Assembly (NCBI RefSeq): GCF_900111355.1
Contig: NZ_FOHA01000007.1
Location: 1 to 64,000, forward strand
Direction: 5' to 3'
From: Isobaculum melis
GTDB lineage: Bacteria; Bacillota; Bacilli; Lactobacillales; Carnobacteriaceae
DNA: 64,000 bases
The position numbers and the translations under genes are program-made. The notes under the pieces were generated by a model. That model did no database searches. It was not told the DNA's origin and was given only the letters and a program-made list of their open reading frames with translations. Shown piece after piece: positions 8,569-16,166 of the stretch. Position 1 is the first letter of the stretch. Each line of letters begins with the position of its first letter.

Positions 8569-10063
8569 TTTCTACTGCCACCTCTTCTTCTATTGCCAAC
8601 ATCATTGGTTTTCTTGTGAAACCGATAATCAATGCTGTTACTAGCACTCCTGACAGAACACATAGAATCCAAGTGATGAATGGGACAGGCTGTTCAATAT
8701 ATCCGATAAATGTTCCTAGAGGCGAACCAATTCCCCCAAAGAATTTACAGCCTGTTGCTGCCGCTAAACCACCTGCTACTGCTGAACCTGAAACACTCGC
8801 GATAATCATACGAACTGGATCAGCTGCTACAAATGGAATCGCACCTTCTGTTACACCAACCATACCCATTCCAAAGGCTGCTGTTGCTGCCACTTTTTCG
8901 TCTTTGGAGAATTTCTTTTTAAATAAAATAGTTGCTAACCAAACACCAAGTGGGGCAACTGAAATCGCTGCTTGTGTTGCAGTTTGAGGAACAAAGTTTG
9001 CACCTTGGATACCATTCTTAGCAAGTGTATCTGTAAAGATTGCTGTTCCGAAAATTAATGCGGTCTTATTAACTGGACCACCTAAATCAAAGCCAATCAT
9101 TCCACCTACAATCACACCAATAATAATTGGAGCGCTGCTGTAATTGTCATTTAGCCAAGTTAAACCGTTGTACATACCATCCATTCCGGCGGCAATCGGT
9201 TGTCCAATGACGTAGAAGACTAAAAGTGAAATGATTAATGTCGCAATAAAAGGAATAATCATAATTGGTACAATTGGTGCTAAAATTCTAGGCCATTTGA
9301 TTTTCTTCAAGCCTTTTACCAGATAACCAACAATGAAGGCTACGGCAATTGCTGCGATAAATCCACCACCTGCTTTGGCACCCAATAACTCTGCATCATT
9401 GGCAATATACGCACCAATCATTGCGGGTGCAATCGCTGGTTTGTCTGCAATTGAATTGGCAACAAAACCTGCAAATAACGGAATCATTAATTTAAAACCA
9501 ACTTGTCCAACTGCGAAGAGACGTGACATTAATAGTCCCATTGAATCACTTGTATCAAAGCCCCAGTTCACAATACGACCTAAATCATCTTTTTGAAAAG
9601 CATATAGGTTTGCAATGGTTAAAATCAAACCTGCTGCAATAACCATTGGCACCATGTATGAGATACCACTCATTATGTGAGTAAAGAAACCAACTTTTTC
9701 TTTATCATTTCCGATTTGAATTTTCCCAACTTTACTGCCTTTCTTACCAAATACTTGTGCTTCTGTAAAAGCCTTTTCAATTAAACCTGCTGCATCTTCA
9801 ATTGCTGGAATAGATTTTGTTACATATACAGGTTTCCCTGTAAAACGAATAAGATCAATTTTAATATCTGCTGCTATAATGACTAAATCTGCTTGCTCAA
9901 TATCTTCATGTGTTAAAACATTTTCTGCGCCAATAGCGCCATTTGTTTCTACTTTGATATTGTAATCTTTTGCTTTGCCCGCTCTTTCTAAGGACTCAGC
10001 TGCCATATACGTATGCGCTATTCCCGCTGCACAAGCCGTAACCGCTACAATGTTTTTTGTCAT
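8561..10063 (-). CDS. PTS fructose-family EIIBC component
   Basis: This membrane permease imports and phosphorylates a sugar. Residues 1-100 form the EIIB domain with the phosphorylated Cys11 in VTACAAGIAHTYMAAE (the family usually has CPTG or CVTG). After a charged linker (about 100-120), the EIIC domain (about 125-490) shows many hydrophobic segments and the GMVGVTEGAIPF motif. The neighbouring GH38 gene suggests an alpha-mannoside such as mannosylglycerate rather than fructose, and no phosphofructokinase gene is present. It is the first gene of the operon, behind a cre-overlapped promoter. Confidence 0.88.
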   Translation of the reverse strand: MTKNIVAVTACAAGIAHTYMAAESLERAGKAKDYNIKVETNGAIGAENVLTHEDIEQADLVIIAADIKIDLIRFTGKPVYVTKSIPAIEDAAGLIEKAFTEAQVFGKKGSKVGKIQIGNDKEKVGFFTHIMSGISYMVPMVIAAGLILTIANLYAFQKDDLGRIVNWGFDTSDSMGLLMSRLFAVGQVGFKLMIPLFAGFVANSIADKPAIAPAMIGAYIANDAELLGAKAGGGFIAAIAVAFIVGYLVKGLKKIKWPRILAPIVPIMIIPFIATLIISLLVFYVIGQPIAAGMDGMYNGLTWLNDNYSSAPIIIGVIVGGMIGFDLGGPVNKTALIFGTAIFTDTLAKNGIQGANFVPQTATQAAISVAPLGVWLATILFKKKFSKDEKVAATAAFGMGMVGVTEGAIPFVAADPVRMIIASVSGSAVAGGLAAATGCKFFGGIGSPLGTFIGYIEQPVPFITWILCVLSGVLVTALIIGFTRKPMMLAIEEEVAVENE

Positions 10064-10096
10064 AATCGTTTATCTCCTTTTTCTTTAACTACTGTT

Positions 10097-10133
10097 ATCA
10101 TAAGATGCGAAGGAAGCTATGTAAATGCTTTCA
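10097..10133 (-). promoter_or_regulatory. sigma-A promoter with overlapping cre site (sugar operon)
   Basis: On the minus strand TTTACA (10120-10125), a 17-base spacer and TATGAT (10097-10102). The -35 is the right half of TGAAAGCATTTACA (10120-10133), which fits the CcpA cre consensus TGWAANCGNTNWCA with one mismatch. Occupation by CcpA would block the polymerase. Confidence 0.7.
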
Positions 10134-10156
10134 GCCGATTCTTGAAGCAGTTTCAT

Positions 10157-10171
10157 TGTAAACGCTTTTCA
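10157..10171 (-). promoter_or_regulatory. second cre-like site upstream of the sugar operon
   Basis: TGAAAAGCGTTTACA on the minus strand fits cre except for one extra A. It is centred about 40 bp upstream of the -35. Confidence 0.4.
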
Positions 10172-10185
10172 TGAAAAAACTATCA

Positions 10186-10215
10186 AAAAAAGTACACATC
10201 TAGGTGTACTTTTTT
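10186..10215. terminator. bidirectional intrinsic terminator
   Basis: Stem AAGTACAC / GTGTACTT flanked by A and T tracts on both sides. On the minus strand it ends the small gene at 10214-10564 and insulates the PTS operon promoter. Confidence 0.8.
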
Positions 10216-10564
10216 AATCAACTTCACTATATTTAGCAATCCAACCATCTTCACTGAATAGCTCTCCTGCTAAACCGTCAGAAAGCTCGACTAAAGATTG
10301 CCCTTCCACCGAGATTTCTATTGCTTCTTGATTTTCTTCAAAAAAGAATAAGGTGTTAAAAATCGTTTCATCTACTGATTCTTTTATCAGCCTAAAAATA
10401 AAGGCTTGTTCTTCATCAGTAAATCGCTTTAATTGCTCTTGTAATAAAAGGGCTGCTGGTGCTTTAGCCTGACCATCCTTTAACCACTGCATTTTTTTAA
10501 AGGAAGCATCTCTAACTTCCTTCATGAATTTTTCTCCAAATAAATTTAACCCTTGATTTTCCAT
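10214..10564 (-). CDS. hypothetical protein, 116 aa
   Basis: I do not recognise this family. It is a soluble, acidic, helical-looking protein beginning MENQGLNLFGEKFMKEVRD with no signal peptide or membrane segment. ATG 10564 has AAGGAG 8 bases upstream; the frame is open to 10594, but that extension lies in the preceding terminator. It is a monocistronic gene between two terminators, downstream of yitT. Confidence 0.7.
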   Translation of the reverse strand: MENQGLNLFGEKFMKEVRDASFKKMQWLKDGQAKAPAALLLQEQLKRFTDEEQAFIFRLIKESVDETIFNTLFFFEENQEAIEISVEGQSLVELSDGLAGELFSEDGWIAKYSEVD

Positions 10565-10580
10565 TTCACTACTCCTTGTA

Positions 10581-10620
10581 TAAAAATAAAACATAGGAAG
10601 ATTCCCATGTTTTATTTTTA
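10581..10620 (-). terminator. intrinsic terminator of the YitT-family gene
   Basis: Long stem TAAAAATAAAACAT-GG / CCCATGTTTTATTTTTA with an AAGATT loop. On the minus strand the 3' arm ends in U-rich sequence. Confidence 0.75.
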
Positions 10621-10626
10621 GTTAGA

Positions 10627-11478
10627 TTAAACATCTCTTAAGACAGTAAAGCCACGACCCATGACTTCTGTTGCATTCATAACAACAACAAAAGCATGCT
10701 CATCTATATCAAGGATGGCTTCTTTAACTTGTGTAAAATCATCATCTGGCACAACACACATGAGTAATTTTTTATCTCCATTTTGATAACCACCTTGGGC
10801 AGGTAAGCTTGTCATTCCTTTATTCACATCGTGAAGGACTTTTTGTTGAATCTCTTCTGGATAATCAGAAATTATCAAAATGGTTTTTGAGGCATTGATT
10901 CCCACTTGAATCATATCAATGACCTTACTTGTCATAAATAGCGCAATCAATGAATACAAACCGGCTTCAATCCCAAAGACAAACATGGAGGATACCACAA
11001 TAATCCCATCAATGAAAGCAACACAAACACCAATTGAAAAATTTGTATACTTATTTAAAATTTGTGCGATAATCGCAGTGCCCCCAGTAGAGCCTTTGCC
11101 TCTAAAAACAATCCCTAGTCCTGTGCCAATCAAGCCGCCACCAAATAGGGCAGCGACTAATGGATTCATTGTCCAAGGTGTCCAACTTTGGGTTAAAAAT
11201 ACGAACATTGGAAAAACAATTGTACCTAATGTCGTTTTAATGCCAAATTGATAGCCTAATACTAAAAATCCTACTGCTAATAATGGCAAATTAATCGTAT
11301 ATTGAATAATAGCTGGGGTCCAACCGAAAACATCATTTAAAACGGTACTTAAACCACTAATTCCTCCTGATGCAATATGATTAGGTAAAAGAAAAACATT
11401 AAATGAAACAGCCATAATTAAGGCGCCGATCACAACATATGCATATTCCATGATTTTCTTAGGTTCTTTTTTACTCAT
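10627..11478 (-). CDS. YitT family membrane protein (DUF161/DUF2179)
   Basis: The 283-residue protein has about five membrane helices in its first 190 residues (SFNVFLLPNHIASGGISGLS is the conserved first loop of the family) and a cytoplasmic C-terminal DUF2179 domain (about 195-280, ending VMGRGFTVLRDV). YitT-family proteins are widespread in Firmicutes; their substrate is unknown. It is a single gene with its own terminator. Confidence 0.85.
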   Translation of the reverse strand: MSKKEPKKIMEYAYVVIGALIMAVSFNVFLLPNHIASGGISGLSTVLNDVFGWTPAIIQYTINLPLLAVGFLVLGYQFGIKTTLGTIVFPMFVFLTQSWTPWTMNPLVAALFGGGLIGTGLGIVFRGKGSTGGTAIIAQILNKYTNFSIGVCVAFIDGIIVVSSMFVFGIEAGLYSLIALFMTSKVIDMIQVGINASKTILIISDYPEEIQQKVLHDVNKGMTSLPAQGGYQNGDKKLLMCVVPDDDFTQVKEAILDIDEHAFVVVMNATEVMGRGFTVLRDV

Positions 11479-11676
11479 TTATTTAGCCTCCATCTTAAAT
11501 ATACGTCAAATTCGCATATTTCCATTTTTATTGGTTTAAACATTGTTCGATGTATTTACAAGATGTTTTTGCTCCTATCAGAGCTATCCAAACACGCTAA
11601 AAAGCAACAGTACTATTCTACTATATTTCACCTTTGAATGATAGATAATGACCCATATTTTTCTGGCAACAAAAAA

Positions 11677-11710
11677 ACAAGCTACTTATATGACTGACTA
11701 AGTAACTTGT
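11677..11710 (-). terminator. intrinsic terminator after add and its decayed partner
   Basis: Stem ACAAGTTACTTA / TAAGTAGCTTGT (one G-U pair) followed on the minus strand by TTTTTTT. It lies two bases after the stop of the pseudogene at 11712-12014. Confidence 0.75.
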
Positions 11711-11711
11711 C

Positions 11712-12014
11712 TCATTCCTTACTAAAAATTAAATCTACCTCAGTAAAGGGATCAACTTGTGTAAGGCTTTCATGTTGTTCTTCTTACATCCATTGCTCTA
11801 ATTGACTTTCCTGCCTTTTTTCCTCTTGCCAAATATCATACAACATTTCTTCATCCGCAATCTCAGTGAGCTCTAGTTGTTTAAAATAAGGATGATACTA
11901 CACATCAAGTGCCGCTAATATTGTCCAGAGCTCTTGGCTAGTTTGTTCTTGAAGAGTAGCAATCATTTCCTTGCTGATAAGCATTGATAAATGAGTATCA
12001 ATGATAGCCTTCAC
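11712..12014 (-). pseudogene. decayed gene with two in-frame stops, downstream of add
   Basis: One reading frame, from GTG 12014 to TGA 11712, gives a coherent, acidic ~100-residue protein interrupted by TAG after ILAALDV and by TAA after SQLEQWM. The pieces read KAIIDTHLSMLISKEMIATL..., YHPYFKQLELTEIADEEMLY... and EEQHESLTQVDPFTEVDLIF. Codon use stays protein-like across both stops and a terminator follows directly, so this was a real gene co-transcribed with the deaminase. I do not recognise its family. Confidence 0.65.
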
Positions 12015-12043
12015 TATCAAATCAGTTCATTTAAACAGGCTAA

Positions 12044-13069
12044 TTAACCAACAAAATCCGCTACAAAGTCATCTACAGCTTTCAAATAAGTAGCTTTTTG
12101 TTCAGCTGGAATCCAAGCAATTTCAAAAGAATTTTTTGCCAGTGTCACAATATCTTCTGGTGTTAGCCCATATGCTTCACTTAATGTAAAATAATCATCA
12201 GAAATATAACTTTGGAAATAAGCTGGATCATCAGAGTTCACGGTGACTTTAACGCCTTCATGTAACAATTGCAGAATTTCTTTGCCTTTCATATCATCCA
12301 CAACAAAACCATTTGAAACGGGACAAGAAGTTAAGCCAATGCCATGCTCTTTTGCGTATTGTGTTAATGCAGGACTTTCTACAATATTTGTGCCATGATC
12401 AATACGATCAACTTGAATATCTTCTATCACTTGTCTAATATGCTCAATGGAATTTTCTTGGTCAATATCACAATGCATCGTAATCTTAAAACCAGCCGCT
12501 TTCGCTTTTTTAAAGACAGCAGCAAATTTTGACGGTGGATTGCCTTTTTCATCAGAATCCAAACCAATTCCTAAAATTTTATCTTGATAAGGCAGTGCTT
12601 GCTCAAAGGTTTCTTCGGCTGATTCAGCTGACATATCTCTTAAGAAACACATGATTAAAGCTGACTGAACACCAAATTTTTCACTTTCTTGAATAGCGCG
12701 ATAATAGCCATTAATCACCGTTTCAAAAGGAACCCCTCTTGTTGTATGTGCTTGAGGATCAAAAAATAGTTCTGCATAACGAACGTTATGTGCTTGAACC
12801 TTTTCAAAATAAGCCATCGCTAATTGATAAAAATCCTCCTCATCTTGCAAAACATTCATTGCTGGATAATAAACATTTAAAAAAGAAGGTAAGGAATCAA
12901 ATTGATAACTTTTACGCACTTCTTCAATTGTCGTTTGACCAATATCAATCTTGTTTTTCTCAGCTAATGCTAGCTTTAATTCAGGCTCTAAGGTCCCTTC
13001 TAGATGAAGATGAAGCTCTGCTTTTGGAATCCCTCTGACAAATTCTTTGGTAACATTTGTTGGCAACAT
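12044..13069 (-). CDS. adenosine deaminase family, probably adenine deaminase type
   Basis: The 341-residue metal-dependent hydrolase has the HLHLEGT zinc motif (residues 20-26), the catalytic region SAESAEE, the TMHCD histidine, DHGTNI, and the terminal NSDDPAYF aspartates. PKAELHLHLEGTLEPEL and SDDPAYF are the signatures of the fungal-type adenine deaminase (Aah1-like) branch, whereas classical adenosine deaminase has HxHLDG and TDDP. It probably converts adenine to hypoxanthine for purine salvage, although most automatic annotation would say adenosine deaminase. GAGGAG lies 12 bases before the ATG. PurBox-like sites upstream fit purine control. Confidence 0.82.
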   Translation of the reverse strand: MLPTNVTKEFVRGIPKAELHLHLEGTLEPELKLALAEKNKIDIGQTTIEEVRKSYQFDSLPSFLNVYYPAMNVLQDEEDFYQLAMAYFEKVQAHNVRYAELFFDPQAHTTRGVPFETVINGYYRAIQESEKFGVQSALIMCFLRDMSAESAEETFEQALPYQDKILGIGLDSDEKGNPPSKFAAVFKKAKAAGFKITMHCDIDQENSIEHIRQVIEDIQVDRIDHGTNIVESPALTQYAKEHGIGLTSCPVSNGFVVDDMKGKEILQLLHEGVKVTVNSDDPAYFQSYISDDYFTLSEAYGLTPEDIVTLAKNSFEIAWIPAEQKATYLKAVDDFVADFVG

Positions 13070-13125
13070 ACTTTGGACACGCTCCTCGTTTAAGTTATGA
13101 AATGAATCTATTCTTTCTCTTCTTT

Positions 13126-13154
13126 ATAATGTCATAAATAGGCAATTAAGTCAA
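13126..13154 (-). promoter_or_regulatory. sigma-A promoter of the deaminase gene
   Basis: TTGACT (13149-13154), a 17-base spacer and CATTAT (13126-13131) on the minus strand. Confidence 0.6.
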
Positions 13155-13176
13155 TACGATTTAGAATATAAACAGA

Positions 13177-13243
13177 GTAACATTCGTGTTTTAAAAAGAA
13201 AAAACCTATTATTTTTTATTTTCACGGAAAAACGTTCGTTTTT
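13177..13243 (-). promoter_or_regulatory. two PurBox-like sites upstream of the deaminase promoter
   Basis: On the minus strand AAAAACGAACGTT (within 13228-13243) matches the PurBox AWWWCCGAACWWT at 11 of 13 positions, and a weaker copy AAACACGAATGTT lies at 13177-13191. The nearer one is about 65-70 bases before the predicted transcript start, near the position from which PurR activates lactococcal pur genes. Confidence 0.45.
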
Positions 13244-13267
13244 AAAGGGTGTGATTTAATTAGATAT

Positions 13268-13309
13268 ACCATGACTACTTTCTCAAAAGCTGGCTTGTTC
13301 GGTCATGGT
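13268..13309. other. hairpin between crp-like gene and deaminase promoter
   Basis: Arms ACCATGAC and GTCATGGT enclose 26 bases. No T-tract follows on either strand, so it is not a clear terminator. Apart from the promoter, the PurBox-like sites and the repeat at 13397-13434, I see nothing else in the 350 bases between the two genes. Confidence 0.4.
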
Positions 13310-13396
13310 CTTTCAAAAGTTTACATCTTGTTTCTAATTTGGGGAAGGTTCAGAGTTGAACTGTGTTCAATCTGTATCATGTTTCTAAGGATTAAA

Positions 13397-13434
13397 AATC
13401 CTAAGAAGCATGACAAATCCTAAGAAGCATGACA
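13397..13434. repeat. tandem 19-bp duplication at the 3' end of the Crp/Fnr gene
   Basis: The unit AATCCTAAGAAGCATGACA occurs twice head to tail. The second copy contains the stop codon and the last codons of the gene at 13420-14082, so the first copy looks like a recent slippage duplicate of the gene's end. Confidence 0.85.
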
Positions 13435-14082
13435 ACTGACAAGTTTTTTTAATTGAGGACGATTAACGAAATATTCTCGATGTTGCTTTCTTAAATAGCC
13501 TTCTTCCGTTAGTTTTTTCAAAGTATGTGTATAATGTCTGTAACTAACCCCTAAATATTCTGCCATTTCAATATGTTTTTCGTGATAAATGCCATCTATT
13601 TCCACCTGTAAAATAATCTCTGCTAAGCGATATTTTAGCTCATAGGATTGATTTCTAGAGAAATGCTCTGCCCGAAAAAGAAGTTTTTCACCGATGTATC
13701 GCGCGATTTTCTTCAAAAAAATTCCTTCTTCTTTTTGAGCGATCTTCATTGGTACCGCTAAACAAATCGTATTGCCGATTGCTACAACATCTTTAGGTGT
13801 ACTTTCCGCCCCAACCACAGTTAACTCACCAATGAGATCTCCTGTAGTTAAGAACTGAAGCAAGATTTTTTTGCCATTCTCATGAGTCACATAAATTTTA
13901 GCTTTCCCCTTTATGATGAAGAAGAGCTGCTCTAAAGATTTTGTTGCTTGTGTAATATATTCATTGTTTTTATATTCCTTGATTTCAGCCATACTTAACA
14001 GATTTGTTGGAAAATAAGCATTCATCCTTTCCAAATCAGTTGTGCTCAAGCCTTGATAAACTTGAAACCTACTTTGTTTCAT
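13420..14082 (-). CDS. Crp/Fnr family transcriptional regulator
   Basis: The 220-residue protein has an N-terminal cyclic-nucleotide-binding-like beta barrel (about 20-130, including FFIIKGKAKIYVTHENGKKILLQF and GDLIGELTVVG) and a C-terminal winged helix (about 150-210, MAEYLGVSYRHYTHTLKKL as recognition region). No iron-sulfur cysteine cluster is visible, so it is not a classical FNR; it resembles the YeiL subgroup. It is divergent from the membrane protein gene at 14177, with a perfect palindrome between them, 14 bp from its ATG. It probably regulates itself and activates that neighbour. Confidence 0.82.
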   Translation of the reverse strand: MKQSRFQVYQGLSTTDLERMNAYFPTNLLSMAEIKEYKNNEYITQATKSLEQLFFIIKGKAKIYVTHENGKKILLQFLTTGDLIGELTVVGAESTPKDVVAIGNTICLAVPMKIAQKEEGIFLKKIARYIGEKLLFRAEHFSRNQSYELKYRLAEIILQVEIDGIYHEKHIEMAEYLGVSYRHYTHTLKKLTEEGYLRKQHREYFVNRPQLKKLVSCHAS

Positions 14083-14095
14083 TTTTCCACCTCAT

Positions 14096-14142
14096 TAATA
14101 GGAGATATCTCCTATTATCATAACATACTTCTCGTTTATACT
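14096..14142 (+). promoter_or_regulatory. 22-bp palindromic operator and promoter of the YczE-like gene
   Basis: Bases 14096-14117 form a perfect palindrome with half-site TAATAGGAGAT. The plus-strand -10 TATACT is at 14137-14142 and there is no recognisable -35. The palindrome centre lies about 41.5 bases before the expected transcript start, the class II activator position of Crp/Fnr proteins. The same site lies just ahead of the ribosome binding site of the regulator gene. Confidence 0.7.
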
Positions 14143-14176
14143 AAGCATATTGGTAAGCTTAAAGGAGCTGTTTATA

Positions 14177-14791
14177 ATGAAAAAATTGATTAAAACATTT
14201 ATATTCTATGTATTAAGTGCTTTTGGCATTAGTTTAACAATCAAAGCAAGTATTGGTGTGAGTAGCTTTAATTCTATGAATGTCGCAATAGCCGAGGTCC
14301 TTCCTATCAAAGTTGGAACAATTACAACAATTACCAACCTAGCTTTTCTTTTGTTCTGTTTCCTACTTTCTAAAAAGAATATTTTAAAAGATTATCTGCT
14401 CATCTTTAGCGCGCTCATTTGTTTTGGGCTTGTCATTAATTTTTTCTTATATGATATTCTTTCTCCTATTACCATTGATGCTTATTTTCTAAACGTTGGG
14501 CTCTTTATTTTAGGAACAGGCATTGCTGGTTTTGGAACAGGGCGGGTTTTAGCGATTGGTGTACTTAAATTCCCTATTGAAAAATTTTGTGAGCTATTAG
14601 CTACAAAAACTAGGCATTCATTTGCTTGGTATCGCTACGGTCTTGATCTTTTATTTGTAACGACTTCTTTAATACTCTCTTTTGTATGCCATTTGCCTAT
14701 TCTCGTTAGAGAAGGAACTTTACTCAGTTTATTTCTATTATCTGGCGTGATTTCCTGGTCAAAAAACTTAAACTTACAGGCTTTATCATAA
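14177..14791 (+). CDS. YczE/YyaS-like integral membrane protein
   Basis: The product (204 residues) has about five to six hydrophobic helices, opens with MKKLIKTFIFYVLSAFGISLTIKA and has the GVSSFNSMNVAIAE loop typical of the YczE/YyaS group, relatives of YitT with unknown transport role. ATG 14177 follows AAAGGAG by 7 bases; an upstream in-frame TTG (14150) would put the ribosome binding site inside the gene and is rejected. It is divergent from, and probably controlled by, the Crp/Fnr-type regulator. Confidence 0.75.
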   Translation: MKKLIKTFIFYVLSAFGISLTIKASIGVSSFNSMNVAIAEVLPIKVGTITTITNLAFLLFCFLLSKKNILKDYLLIFSALICFGLVINFFLYDILSPITIDAYFLNVGLFILGTGIAGFGTGRVLAIGVLKFPIEKFCELLATKTRHSFAWYRYGLDLLFVTTSLILSFVCHLPILVREGTLLSLFLLSGVISWSKNLNLQALS

Positions 14792-14803
14792 GGCATAAAC
14801 TAA

Positions 14804-14837
14804 CCCAATCAATCCTCACTATTGAAAATTGATTGGG
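14804..14837 (+). terminator. terminator-like hairpin after the YczE-like gene
   Basis: Ten-bp stem CCCAATCAAT / ATTGATTGGG with a 14-base loop. The following T-tract is weak (CTACTGTTT). Confidence 0.5.
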
Positions 14838-14913
14838 CTACTGTTTATTAACCACAAATAAAGAACATAAAAGTACTTCACAGCTACAAATTTATTACGA
14901 TACCGCCATTTTT

Positions 14914-15549
14914 TTATTTAAATGTCGTCAGTTTTTCTGCTGGTAATCGAACAGATTCATAACCTGACTCCACAGCTTTCCCTATTGATAAAATCATAAC
15001 AGGCACATAACGTTCTGAATCTAAATCAAAAGCTGAGGCCAACTGATCTGCTTCAAACCCACCAATCGGATTTGTATCATAGCCATGAGCTCTTGCCACC
15101 AACATCAACTGCATCGCTGCTAAACTCGCATCAATTTTGACCACATCATTCATCGCTTCTTTAGATAAATTTTGATAAAGCGGAATAATCGCCGATAATT
15201 GCTGTTCCTTTACCTCCTTTGGCATTTTCCCAGCCTCATAAGCCTGTTGATAAATCTCTTCGCCATGCTCATAACACTGCATATCGCCAAAAATTAAAAT
15301 CATTGCTGATGATGTCTCATTTTGAGTAGTATTAAAACGAATCAATGGACGCAATTTTTCTTTTCCTGCTTCAGAATCTACTACTACAAACCGCCAAGGC
15401 TGCATATTAACAGAAGAAGGTGCCGTTGTAGCTTTATTAAGCATCTCTAACATTTCTTCTTGTGAAATTTTATACGTACGATCATAGCTTCTAATCGACT
15501 TTCTACCAAATACAATCTCTGAAAAATCATTCTTTACTTCTCTTGTCAT
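14914..15549 (-). CDS. nitroreductase family protein
   Basis: FMN-dependent NAD(P)H oxidoreductase of the nitroreductase fold, cytoplasmic. The N-terminal GRKSIRSYD (FMN-binding Arg and Ser), TTAPSSVNMQPWRFVVV and the late IDASLAAMQLMLVARAHGYDTNPIGGF segments are the family hallmarks; length 211 is normal. ATG 15549 is chosen because AAAGAGG precedes it by 9 bases. An ATG at 15567 abuts the MarR stop and lacks a ribosome binding site. It is cotranscribed with and downstream of the MarR gene, suggesting a regulated response to a quinone, nitro compound or other electrophile. Confidence 0.85.
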   Translation of the reverse strand: MTREVKNDFSEIVFGRKSIRSYDRTYKISQEEMLEMLNKATTAPSSVNMQPWRFVVVDSEAGKEKLRPLIRFNTTQNETSSAMILIFGDMQCYEHGEEIYQQAYEAGKMPKEVKEQQLSAIIPLYQNLSKEAMNDVVKIDASLAAMQLMLVARAHGYDTNPIGGFEADQLASAFDLDSERYVPVMILSIGKAVESGYESVRLPAEKLTTFK

Positions 15550-15567
15550 GCTCAAAACCTCTTTCAT

Positions 15568-15999
15568 TTATTTAGGTATTATTTCATTTATACTTGTTTC
15601 AAACTTTCCAACTAATCTGGCTAATTCTTGTACTTCATCTTTGCTAAATGAAGCATATAGCCTTTCTTGTAAGCCGGTGTGCACGGTTTCACACTTTGCC
15701 ATTTCTGCTGTTGCTTTTTCCTTTAACGCCACAAATATTTCACGATTATTTGCAGGATTACGCTCCCTTGTTACATAGCCATTTTTTTCTAAAATTTTTA
15801 AATGTCTTGTAATGGCTGCTTGATCTATCTGCAAATGCTCTTGAATCGTTACTTGTAAACAAGGTCCTTTTTCTTTTAAAACCATTAACATCTCATAGCG
15901 AGTAAGACTGAATCCCATTTTTTCTTCAAAAATTTTCCCTACTTTTTGATCGATTAATTTCATCTGATATAATAATTGACTGATTTCTCTTAATGGCAA
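15568..15999 (-). CDS. MarR family transcriptional regulator
   Basis: Winged-helix repressor of the MarR family: LTRYEMLMVLKEKGPC, QVTIQEHLQIDQAAITRHLKILEKNGYVTRERN (recognition helix and wing) and the C-terminal dimer helix. TTG 15999 is preferred because GGAGG lies 8 bases upstream; ATG 16023 would contain that Shine-Dalgarno inside the gene. It is first in a two-gene unit with the nitroreductase. The only cysteines are C55 and C107 on the longer numbering, so redox sensing is possible but not shown. Confidence 0.82.
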   Translation of the reverse strand: MPLREISQLLYQMKLIDQKVGKIFEEKMGFSLTRYEMLMVLKEKGPCLQVTIQEHLQIDQAAITRHLKILEKNGYVTRERNPANNREIFVALKEKATAEMAKCETVHTGLQERLYASFSKDEVQELARLVGKFETSINEIIPK

Positions 16000-16036
16000 C
16001 AGGAATGCCTCCCTCCTATACATGACGCATCAACAA

Positions 16037-16076
16037 TTGACTTATCAACTATACAATGAAGAATCATAAATTACAA
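16037..16076 (-). promoter_or_regulatory. promoter and dyad operator of marR-nitroreductase
   Basis: TTGTAA (16071-16076), a 17-base spacer and TATAGT (16048-16053) on the minus strand. TTGA-CTTA-TCAA (16037-16048) is a short dyad between the -10 and the start codon, a likely site for autorepression by MarR. Confidence 0.55.
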
Positions 16077-16099
16077 GAATAGTGCTTGATGATGAAAAA

Positions 16100-16136
16100 G
16101 TAAAAACAACCACTATCAAAAATGTCATAGTAGTTG
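16100..16136 (-). terminator. intrinsic terminator of the ClC-family gene
   Basis: Stem CAACTACTAT / ATAGTGGTTG (one G-U pair, 16107-16136) followed by TTTTT on the minus strand. Confidence 0.7.
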
Positions 16137-16166
16137 CTTTAGTAGCTATTCAAATAAAAATTGACC

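Noticed and set aside
13397-13434. CRISPR-like repeat
   Set aside because: Only two units, directly adjacent with no spacers; it is a tandem duplication.
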